NCBI GenBank assembly: GCA_035292625.1
Contig: DATDPS010000260.1
Location: 1-16,232, forward strand
Reading direction: 5' to 3'
DNA length: 16,232 nt
DNA from: SHZL01 sp035292625
GTDB taxonomy: Bacteria > Pseudomonadota > Gammaproteobacteria > Xanthomonadales > SZUA-36
Shown piece after piece: positions 1-5,629 of this stretch (position 1 is its first letter; every line of letters starts with the position of its first letter). Position numbers and translations under genes: made by a program. The notes beneath the pieces were generated by a model, which was not told the DNA's origin, searched no databases, and was given only the letters and a program-made list of their open reading frames with translations.

Positions 1-67
1 ACTATGTCGTTACGATCTCTAACGTTTGCCGGAAAAATCAGGCCGGCGTGGCATTACCCGACATAGT
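1..67. repeat. Inverted repeat ACTATGTCG / CGACATAGT
   Basis: Bases 1-9 (ACTATGTCG) and 59-67 (CGACATAGT) are exact reverse complements separated by 49 bases. The repeat may extend beyond the left edge of the window. It shares the CTATGTC core with the palindrome at 87-112, which suggests that both are binding sites for one protein, possibly a transposase. That role is inference. Confidence 0.5.
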
Positions 68-110
68 CAGGATGGGTAGATAGTGGCGCCTATGTCTCTG
101 GAGACATAGG
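1..110. mobile_element. Possible end of an unidentified mobile element abutting the integrase remnant
   Basis: These 110 bases carry four copies of the heptamer CTATGTC in alternating orientation (2-8 forward, 60-66 reverse, 90-96 forward, 103-109 reverse). Base 111 is where recognisable integron-integrase coding sequence begins, in mid-domain. Repeated short inverted motifs beside a broken gene suggest the terminal region of an insertion sequence. No transposase coding sequence is visible, no target duplication can be seen because the other end lies outside the window, and I do not recognise the family. A 20-codon open stretch from 4 to the TAG at 64-66 has no recognisable product. A deletion junction is the main alternative. 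Confidence 0.35.
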
Positions 111-112
111 CG
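87..112. repeat. Near-perfect palindrome with 12-base arms
   Basis: Bases 87-98 and 101-112 are exact reverse complements around a two-base centre (TG at 99-100), with core arms CCTATGTCTC and GAGACATAGG. The right arm ends within the first visible integrase codon (111-113). No T-run follows, so it does not look like an intrinsic terminator. It fits a recombinase or transposase site, or a cruciform at a mobile-element end. Confidence 0.6.
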
Positions 113-263
113 GCATTCCTTCGCCGCGCACCTGCTGGAAAGCGGTTATGACATCCGCACCATTCAGGAATTGCTCGGCCACAAGGATGTCAGTACAACC
201 CAAATCTATACCCATGTGCCCAATCGTGGCGGGCGCGGGGTGTTGAGCCCACTTGACCGCTGA
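111..263 (+). pseudogene. intI: Integron integrase (IntI-type tyrosine recombinase), C-terminal remnant
   Basis: Fifty in-frame codons end in TGA at 261-263. The peptide starts RHSFAAHLLESGYD and continues through LLGHKDVSTT and IYTHV to NRGGRGVLSPLD, the hallmark C-terminus of IntI integrases. It holds the second catalytic arginine (RHSF), the histidine of LLGH and the nucleophilic tyrosine (IYTHV). The N-terminal domain, the first catalytic arginine and the usual residues just before the RHSF arginine are missing. The in-frame codons just upstream (102-110) read as unrelated sequence, so the break falls at about 110/111. A full IntI is about 320-340 residues, so this piece cannot be active. 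IntI is normally transcribed away from its cassette array, so cassettes would be expected to the left of the window. Family identity is firm; the cause of the break is uncertain. Confidence 0.85.
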
Positions 264-345
264 GGCCGGTCAGCCCACCTCCTGTGCATTATCAGCAACG
301 GAATTCAGGCAACTGAAACGACTGCCCGGGGGCAAACTTTCAACT

Positions 346-978
346 TTACATCAGGTTTCCAAATTGCTCGCGCAGCGCGGCGACGATCGGCGCCGGGGCT
401 TTGTCCGGCGAGCCGGCATCGAAAGGCGGCTGCGGGTCGTATTCGATGATGAGTTGCGCGGTCTGCGCGGCGGCGGCGCCGAACTGCTCGCCCACCAGGG
501 CGAGCGCCATGTCGATGCCGGAGGACACGCCGGCGGCGGTCCAGATCTTCCCGTCGCGCACCACGCGTTCCTTGACCGGCGTTGCGCCGAACTGCGTGAG
601 GGCATCGAGCGCCAGCCAGTGCGTCGTGGCGCGTTTGCCCGCCAGCACGCCAGCCGCGGCCAGGCCCAGCGCCCCGGTGCATACCGAGGTCGTCCAGGTG
701 GTGGTTGCGTGCACCGCGCGGATCCACTCGAGCACTTCCTGGTCGCCCGTCACTGCCTGCGGAAAGGGCGTGCCGGGCACGAGCAGGATGTCGGGCCGCG
801 GCACGTCAGCCAAGGCATAATCGGCCATCAGCCCGAGCCGCTTGAAGTCCGCGCGCTTCTCACCGCGCTCGCGGGCGACGAAGCAGACCTCTATGCCAGG
901 GATGCTTTGCAGCACCTCGTAGGGGCCGATGGCGTCGAGCACTGTCACTCCGTCGTAAAGCAGGATTGCCGCTTGCAT
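346..978 (-). CDS. DJ-1/PfpI family protein, isonitrile hydratase-like
   Basis: A 210-residue cytosolic protein of the DJ-1/PfpI superfamily (flavodoxin-like fold with a nucleophile-elbow cysteine). The N-terminus (AAILLYDGVTVLDAIGPYEV) and the elbow TSVCTGALGLA match the branch containing Pseudomonas isonitrile hydratase and AraC-type regulator N-domains. Asp15 (TVLD), Cys100 and Thr101 correspond to the Asp-Cys-Thr set of isonitrile hydratase. No DNA-binding domain follows, so it is a stand-alone enzyme-like member. The ATG at 978 is preferred because AGAGG lies about 8 bases before it; the ATG at 984 is only 2 bases from that site, although it would overlap the upstream amidohydrolase stop as TAATG. 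It is the last gene of a three-gene minus-strand block. Family assignment is firm, but the substrate is not proven; a glyoxalase, chaperone-like or amidase role is possible. Confidence 0.88.
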   Translation of the reverse strand: MQAAILLYDGVTVLDAIGPYEVLQSIPGIEVCFVARERGEKRADFKRLGLMADYALADVPRPDILLVPGTPFPQAVTGDQEVLEWIRAVHATTTWTTSVCTGALGLAAAGVLAGKRATTHWLALDALTQFGATPVKERVVRDGKIWTAAGVSSGIDMALALVGEQFGAAAAQTAQLIIEYDPQPPFDAGSPDKAPAPIVAALREQFGNLM

Positions 979-983
979 GTTCA

Positions 984-2366
984 TTACCTCTTTCCCAGGT
1001 GGTTGCGAAACACCATACCGCCCTTCATCACGAATTGCACCCGCTCCAACTCGCGGATGTCCTCCAGAGGGCTGCCCGAAACGGCGATCAGGTCGGCGGC
1101 CTTGCCGGGCTCCAGGGTGCCGATATCGGCGCTGCGTCCCAGCATGCCAGCAGCAGCGACCGTTGCCGTCAGGATGGCTTCGCCCGGCTTCATGCCGATA
1201 CCGACAAGCTCGGCGAATTCCCTGGCGTTATCTCCGTGGGGAAACACGCCGGGATCGGAGCCGAAGGCAAAACGCACATTGGCCCGCCAGGCGGCAACTG
1301 CCGAGGGCATCTCCTGTTTGAGCCGGTAGAGAAATTCGAGTATCGGCAGTGGCAGCCATCCCATGGTGCCGTCCTGCAGCGTGCCGGGCGTGTCGCCGAC
1401 CGCCGCCTGGACGGCATACAGGTGGGGCACGAAATACGCACCCCCGGCTTGCAGCAGCCGCCAGGTCTCCTCGTCCGGGTAGGTGACGGTATCGATGGAG
1501 TCCGCGCCCGCGCGAAGGGCCGCGTTGATGCCGCTCGCGTCTCCTTGGGTGTTCCCACCGTCGGCAACGACCTTGCGGCCAAGCGCGTGCGCTGTCGCCA
1601 CGATGGCAAGCATTTCATCTCCGGTGAAGGTCATTGCCGGCGAGGGGTTTGAAAGGAGACTGCCGGTGTTGTAAAAGCTGATCAGGTCTGCGCCGCGCTT
1701 GACCTGGGCGCGCACCGTCCGCCGGCACTCATCCGCGCCGGTACAAACGTTGTCGGGGCCTGCTACGGCCTGCACTTCATCACGAAATCTGGCGGTGCGC
1801 GATTGACCGGGAATCGACAGCGGGCTGCCGGTGGCGAGAATGCGCGGGCCCGGCAGCAGGCCACTGGCGATCGCATCCCTGAGCGCGAACACCGCCTCCT
1901 CGTGGGCGCGCATGCCGGTGCCGAGGTCGAGCACGGTGGTAAAACCTGCGGCCAGTGACTTCTCTGCGTTGTCCGCGGCAAGCAAGGCCAGGTCGGCGGG
2001 CCCCTGGGTAACGTCAGCGAGATCACCGCCGGGCGACGGTGTGGTGGTGAGATGCACGTGCAGGTCGATCAAACCGGGCAGGACAAAGGCGTCGCGCAGG
2101 TCGATGACCCTGGCGCCATCCTCAGCGGCAAAGCCGGAACGCAACTCGAGAATGCGTCCGTCGCGGACGAAAATGCTCTGATTCCTCAGGGGTTCCCTGC
2201 CCGGTATGGCCAGTACAGTGCCTGCGTAGACGATGGTCAACGCGGGCTCGGCTTCCCCACGGGTCCCTGCGCCCAGGATGCAAACCATGCAGAGCAGGAA
2301 AATCAGCCGGTGGAGCCGCGCAAGCAGCTTACGCTCCGTCACACCGCGCGTCGCTGGCTGGATCAT
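984..2366 (-). CDS. Exported amidohydrolase-family protein with a degenerate metal site
   Basis: A 460-residue protein with a signal peptide (hydrophobic core about residues 20-34) and an amidohydrolase (imidazolonepropionase/Xaa-Pro dipeptidase-like) TIM-barrel fold. Present: the HxH motif HVHL at 103-106, FGSDPGVFPHGDNA at 368-381 carrying the final aspartate (Asp371), and the closing GTLEPGKAADLIAVSGSPLEDI at 416-437. Family members usually carry a bridging lysine in an IKI motif, histidines in AHAHG and a histidine in IEHG. Here these read ISF (Ser230), ADGGN (Asp269, Gly271) and IDTV (Thr293). The barrel framework is intact but three ligand positions are changed. The stop sits beside the PfpI start and the gene begins 24 bases after the AhpD-like gene, implying co-transcription. 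The ATG at 2366 lacks a clear Shine-Dalgarno. The protein may use a remodelled metal site, or may have lost hydrolase activity. Confidence 0.87.
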   Translation of the reverse strand: MIQPATRGVTERKLLARLHRLIFLLCMVCILGAGTRGEAEPALTIVYAGTVLAIPGREPLRNQSIFVRDGRILELRSGFAAEDGARVIDLRDAFVLPGLIDLHVHLTTTPSPGGDLADVTQGPADLALLAADNAEKSLAAGFTTVLDLGTGMRAHEEAVFALRDAIASGLLPGPRILATGSPLSIPGQSRTARFRDEVQAVAGPDNVCTGADECRRTVRAQVKRGADLISFYNTGSLLSNPSPAMTFTGDEMLAIVATAHALGRKVVADGGNTQGDASGINAALRAGADSIDTVTYPDEETWRLLQAGGAYFVPHLYAVQAAVGDTPGTLQDGTMGWLPLPILEFLYRLKQEMPSAVAAWRANVRFAFGSDPGVFPHGDNAREFAELVGIGMKPGEAILTATVAAAGMLGRSADIGTLEPGKAADLIAVSGSPLEDIRELERVQFVMKGGMVFRNHLGKR

Positions 2367-2390
2367 CCGGGTTTGCGCTCGCTGTGCATT

Positions 2391-2978
2391 TTACTCACCG
2401 GATGCGGCGGTGAATTTCCTCAGCTGCGCACGCCACAGGTCGCGATAATCGTATTCGGTATCCAGCGCCAGGTTGAGGCGGTTGTAGCTGGCAAAATCCG
2501 AGGTCAGGTGAATCAGTTGCACCACGCCCTTGTCCGTCAGGCCGGCGGCGCGCAGCCCATCCACGTCCTGGTCGGTGATGGACCTGGCATCGCGGTTAAC
2601 CTTGGCGGCAAATTCCAGGATGGTTCTCAGACGTTGGTCGTCGACCATGGCACTGCCTTCTTCGACCAGGCGGGCGACATATTCCTCGGCGGTACCCAGC
2701 CCATAATTGAGGATGGTGCAGAAAGCCGCGGTGCAATAGGGACAGCCATTGTCCCTGGAGACCAGTATGCCCACGTGCTGGATTTCCTCCATGCCGAGCT
2801 CACCCATTTCCCACAGCACCCGGCTGCAGCCCAGCTTGGCCTTGAGCAGTTCCGGGAAATTCATTTCCACGTAAAAGTGGTTGGGCACGGCGCCTTCCAA
2901 TTCGGTGACCCAGGCAAAAATCTGTTGAATGACCGGATCGTCCACGGTCTCCGGCTTGACCAGTTTTACTCGCGTCAT
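2391..2978 (-). CDS. AhpD-like / carboxymuconolactone decarboxylase family protein
   Basis: A 195-residue all-helical protein of the AhpD/CMD superfamily. The redox motif is CPYC at 79-82, after a helix with conserved acidic residues (EMGELGMEEIQHVGIL) and within the typical SRxNGCxYC context. The histidine normally four residues after the second cysteine (CxxCxxxH) is Phe86 here. Related proteins are thiol-dependent peroxidases or partner reductases in the cytosol. The ATG at 2978 is preferred: GGAG sits about 8 bases before it. The open frame runs on to 3053, but the extra 25 residues resemble nothing and would span the predicted promoter. It is the first gene of the block with the amidohydrolase and PfpI genes. 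The family is clear; catalytic competence is uncertain because of the missing histidine. Confidence 0.87.
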   Translation of the reverse strand: MTRVKLVKPETVDDPVIQQIFAWVTELEGAVPNHFYVEMNFPELLKAKLGCSRVLWEMGELGMEEIQHVGILVSRDNGCPYCTAAFCTILNYGLGTAEEYVARLVEEGSAMVDDQRLRTILEFAAKVNRDARSITDQDVDGLRAAGLTDKGVVQLIHLTSDFASYNRLNLALDTEYDYRDLWRAQLRKFTAASGE

Positions 2979-3009
2979 GAAGCACTCCAGTTGGTGTTGT
3001 CTGCCCTGA

Positions 3010-3015
3010 ATATTA
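3010..3015 (-). promoter_or_regulatory. Extended -10 promoter element for the AhpD-like/amidohydrolase/PfpI block
   Basis: On the minus strand the sequence reads TGGTAATAT: a TGn extension followed by TAATAT, close to the TATAAT consensus. The start site would fall near 3003, giving a leader of about 25 bases to the ATG at 2978. No good -35 box lies 17 bases upstream, which is common for extended -10 promoters. That region instead holds a tandem AATGAG repeat on the plus strand (3025-3036) that could be an operator. Prediction from sequence only. Confidence 0.42.
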
Positions 3016-3107
3016 CCAGCAATGAATGAGAATGAGTGGCACCATAGGGCCAATCACCCGGCACTCGGCGGCGCCGGCAGTCGGGATCACCAGGCGGAGG
3101 TGCGTGT

Positions 3108-4172
3108 ATGTTTTTTTATCGACGGGTAAACCTGTTTCTGCTGGTTCTTTGTGCCTGCTCCGCGGCAGGCGCGGCGGAGCACGGGACATTCACAGTCGGC
3201 ACGATACAGGCGGCACCAGGCGAGGCCGTATCGGGTTACCTCGAAATTGCCCCGGTGGACAATGCTGGAAGCCGCATCCCGGTATCGGTGATCCAGGGGG
3301 CGAAGCCGGGGCCTGTGCTGGCCTTGATTGCCGGCACGCACGGTTATGAGTACGCTGGCATCACCGCCTTGCGGCAGTTGCGGCAATCCGTCCGGCCCGC
3401 CGGGCTTTCCGGCACCCTGGTGCTGGTGCACATTGCCAATCCTCCCTCCTTCTATGCGCGCAGCATCTACACCAGCCCGGTCGATGGCCAGAACCTGAAC
3501 CGGGTGTATCCCGGCAAGCCGGACGGCACGCTGAGCGAGCGTATTGCAGACAGCATTACCCGCAACGTGATCGAGCAGGCGGACTACCTGGTCGACCTGC
3601 ACGCGGGCGATGGCAATGAAGCCTTGCGGCCATATGTGTACATGCCGGTTACGGGCAAGCCGGAACTGGATAAGGCAAGCCGGGGCATGGCGCTGGCCTT
3701 CGGACTTGACCACATCGTCATCGACGAGGGCAGGGTGCAGCCGGCGGACGCTTCGGTGTACACCGACCAGACAGCCTTGTCTCGCGGCATACCGGCCATC
3801 ACCACGGAGACCGGCCAGCTCGGCTCGGATGAACCGTACTGGGTGAACCTGGCCGTGCAGGGTTGCGAGAACCTCATGCGCCACCTGGGCATGATCGAAG
3901 GCGAGGTCCGGCCAAACGAAGCCGTGGTCTGGCTGAGCGGTTACGAGGTCATCCGCAGTCCCGCCACGGGCATATTCCGCGCCGCCGTGCGCGATGGTTA
4001 TGCCGTCGCGGAGAACGGTTTGCTGGGAACGCTGTTCGATCCCTTCGGGGAGAAGATCGCCGAGCTGCGGGCGCCCTTCGCCGGGGTGGTGAATTACGTG
4101 GTGACGACGCCGCCGATGAATAAAGGTGAGCCGGTGGCGATGATCAGCCGCATAGCCGAAGAGGGCCGGTAG
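3108..4172 (+). CDS. Exported succinylglutamate desuccinylase/aspartoacylase (M14) family protein
   Basis: A 354-residue zinc carboxypeptidase-fold protein with an N-terminal signal peptide (hydrophobic core 9-22). The zinc ligands are visible as His78 and Glu81 in GTHGYEYAG and His165 in DLHAGDG, and the catalytic glutamate as Glu234 in TTETG. The substrate-binding stretch NPPSFYARSIYTSPVDGQNL and NRVYPG (111-136) is typical of the AstE/AspA branch. Family members hydrolyse N-acyl amino acids or related amides; export suggests action on a periplasmic or environmental substrate. The start is supported by GGAGG seven bases before the ATG. It diverges from the AhpD-like block across 129 bases and is followed by a weak terminator-like hairpin. 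The family is firm and all catalytic residues look intact; the substrate is unknown. Confidence 0.9.
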   Translation: MFFYRRVNLFLLVLCACSAAGAAEHGTFTVGTIQAAPGEAVSGYLEIAPVDNAGSRIPVSVIQGAKPGPVLALIAGTHGYEYAGITALRQLRQSVRPAGLSGTLVLVHIANPPSFYARSIYTSPVDGQNLNRVYPGKPDGTLSERIADSITRNVIEQADYLVDLHAGDGNEALRPYVYMPVTGKPELDKASRGMALAFGLDHIVIDEGRVQPADASVYTDQTALSRGIPAITTETGQLGSDEPYWVNLAVQGCENLMRHLGMIEGEVRPNEAVVWLSGYEVIRSPATGIFRAAVRDGYAVAENGLLGTLFDPFGEKIAELRAPFAGVVNYVVTTPPMNKGEPVAMISRIAEEGR

Positions 4173-4195
4173 GGCGTGGATGAGCCGCATTAAGT

Positions 4196-4225
4196 AGCGC
4201 TCCCGTCAATCTGACCAGCGCTTTT
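4196..4225 (+). terminator. Weak terminator-like hairpin after the M14 gene
   Basis: AGCGCT at 4196-4201 can pair with AGCGCT at 4217-4222. Inside, GTCA (4205-4208) pairs with TGAC (4212-4215) around a three-base loop, and four T residues follow (4222-4225). It lies 24 bases after the stop at 4172. The T-run is short and the stem has an internal bulge, so efficiency is doubtful. Confidence 0.35.
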
Positions 4226-4245
4226 GAGGCATTGCCGCCTGGGAT

Positions 4246-4257
4246 CAGGCAAGCCTG
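4246..4257. repeat. Short palindrome CAGGC-AA-GCCTG upstream of the radical SAM gene
   Basis: A 12-base inverted repeat with five-base arms lies six bases before the FNR-like palindrome, so it would be near -54 to -65 from the predicted start site. It could be a second regulator site or a small hairpin. It is short enough to arise by chance in GC-rich sequence. Confidence 0.25.
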
Positions 4258-4262
4258 CCCTG

Positions 4263-4304
4263 TTGACGCACGTCAAGCGCGGCCCGTTCAGCGCGCGCTA
4301 GGAT
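4263..4304 (+). promoter_or_regulatory. FNR/Anr-type operator with -10 box (class II promoter layout)
   Basis: TTGACGCACGTCAA at 4263-4276 is a perfect inverted repeat and fits the FNR/Anr/Dnr core TTGA-N6-TCAA. TAGGAT at 4299-4304 is a fair -10 box. If it occupies -12 to -7, the start site is 4311 and the palindrome is centred at -41.5, the spacing used by FNR-type activators at class II promoters. Together these suggest activation of the radical SAM gene under low oxygen or by nitric oxide. No regulator gene is in the window. Confidence 0.55.
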
Positions 4305-4336
4305 TCCCTTTTCACGTCCCGGCTCGGCGGCTTGGC

Positions 4337-4364
4337 GGGGGCTTACCCCGGGCCTCTGCCGGGG
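4337..4364 (+). promoter_or_regulatory. Alternative hairpins in the radical SAM 5' leader
   Basis: CCCC at 4346-4349 can pair upstream with the G-run at 4337-4341 around a short loop. Alternatively, as part of CCCCGG (4346-4351), it can pair with CCGGGG (4359-4364) around a seven-base loop. The two structures exclude each other and end about 30 bases before the start codon. They might influence translation or transcript stability. No known riboswitch class is recognised. Confidence 0.25.
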
Positions 4365-4395
4365 CATCACTTTCAGCACGAAGGCGGTGGGACTG

Positions 4396-5625
4396 ATGGA
4401 CATGGTTGCGGAACTGACACCCAGGGCGTATTACCGGCTGCCCTGGTCCCTTACTGACAATGCCATTTCCTGGCTCGAAGTGACCGATGACTGCAACCTT
4501 GCCTGCGAGGGCTGCTACCGGCCGCACATCAAGAATCACAAGTCGCTCGAGCAGATTGCCGGGGAACTGGCCGTATTCAAACAGCAGCGCAAAAGTGACT
4601 GCATGAGCATCGCGGGCGGTGACCCGCTGCTGCACCCGCAAATTGGCGAAATAGTCAGCATGGTCAAGGCCGGGGGCTGGAAACCCATCATCAACACCAA
4701 CGGCCTGGCCCTGGGCAGGAAACTTCTGCGCAAGCTCAAGGACGCCGGTGCGTATGGCTTCACCTTCCATATCGACACCACGCAGGTCCGCGCCGATTCA
4801 CGCGCCGGCAGCGAGGGGGAACACAATGCACTGCGCCAGAAATTTGCCGAGATGCTGGCCGAAGAAGGCGGTCTGTCCTGCTCGTTCAATCAAACCGTGA
4901 GCGCCGATACCCTGGACCAGATCAAGGACTCCATGGCCTGGGCGCAGCAACATCCGGATATCGTCCACACCATGGTGTTCATCCTGTTCCGCACGCCCGA
5001 GCTGACTGGTGATTTTGATTTCTACGCCAACGGCAAGCTGGTCAATATCGGTGACACGTACGAGAAACCCGAATGGGGCGGCGATGTTCCGCTGCTGGCG
5101 AAAGACGTGGTGGGCAAAATTCGCGAATTGGATCCTGACTACCAGCCCTGCGCCTATCTGAGCGGCACTGAGGATCCCAATGCGACCAAGTGGCTGCTGG
5201 CCTCGCGCCTGGCCAGCAAGAAACGCGGCTTCGGTTACGTCGGGCCAAGGTTCATGGAAGCGGTCCAAACCGCCCACCATTTTTTCAAAGGTACCTGGCT
5301 GAGCTATACGCCACCCAGGAGCAATCGCATGGGGCGGCTGGCGATGGCGTTTTTTTCATTGCTGGACCGGCAGATGCGCGCCACTACCAGGCGTTACCTG
5401 GCGACGGTGCTTAAAAACCCCCGCTCACTGTTTGATCGCGTGCACCTGCAGTCCTTCATGATCATCCAGCCCATCGACATCCTGCCGGATGGGCGCACCA
5501 GCATGTGTGATGGCTGCCCTGACATGACGGTTCACGAAGGAAAGTTGCGCTGGAGCTGCCGGCTGGAAGAAATCAAGGAATACGGCTGTTTCCTGCAGAC
5601 CAGCAAGCGCAAGGCCTGCGCCTGA
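4396..5625 (+). CDS. Radical SAM protein with cysteine-rich C-terminal (SPASM-like) domain
   Basis: The radical SAM cluster motif CNLACEGC supplies Cys-x3-Cys-x2-Cys near residues 33-40, after EVTDD and before the AdoMet-binding stretch SIAGGDPLLHP. A C-terminal tail holds five more cysteines (CDGC, then three spaced over the last about 25 residues), as expected for an auxiliary iron-sulfur site in SPASM or twitch-type maturases. Such enzymes reductively cleave AdoMet to make a radical, often modifying a peptide or cofactor, and are oxygen-sensitive. The ATG at 4396 (409 residues) is chosen because AAGG lies 11 bases before it; a GTG at 4387 is in the same frame. The upstream FNR-like operator suits an anaerobically used enzyme. 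No precursor peptide or partner gene is recognised nearby. Its stop is four bases from the convergent CurA-like stop. The substrate is unknown. Confidence 0.9.
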   Translation: MDMVAELTPRAYYRLPWSLTDNAISWLEVTDDCNLACEGCYRPHIKNHKSLEQIAGELAVFKQQRKSDCMSIAGGDPLLHPQIGEIVSMVKAGGWKPIINTNGLALGRKLLRKLKDAGAYGFTFHIDTTQVRADSRAGSEGEHNALRQKFAEMLAEEGGLSCSFNQTVSADTLDQIKDSMAWAQQHPDIVHTMVFILFRTPELTGDFDFYANGKLVNIGDTYEKPEWGGDVPLLAKDVVGKIRELDPDYQPCAYLSGTEDPNATKWLLASRLASKKRGFGYVGPRFMEAVQTAHHFFKGTWLSYTPPRSNRMGRLAMAFFSLLDRQMRATTRRYLATVLKNPRSLFDRVHLQSFMIIQPIDILPDGRTSMCDGCPDMTVHEGKLRWSCRLEEIKEYGCFLQTSKRKACA

Positions 5626-5629
5626 CAGT

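Noticed and set aside
264..345. Possible attI or attC recombination site after the integrase remnant
   Set aside because: No paired RYYYAAC/GTTRRRY core sites or extended imperfect palindrome were found, and cassette sites are expected on the other side of intI.
253..1329. Long plus-strand open frame of 358 codons opposite the PfpI and amidohydrolase genes
   Set aside because: It is antisense to two genes with clear family motifs. Its translation is Arg/Gly/His-rich and low-complexity, as expected for the opposite strand of GC-rich coding DNA.
3021..3036. Fur box in the AATGA-rich repeat between the divergent genes
   Set aside because: The AATGAG repeats are direct and lack the inverted symmetry of a Fur site. 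No iron-related genes are adjacent.
3087..4190. Minus-strand frame of 367 codons opposite the M14 gene
   Set aside because: The plus strand has intact zinc ligands, a signal peptide and a Shine-Dalgarno. The minus frame has no recognisable motif.
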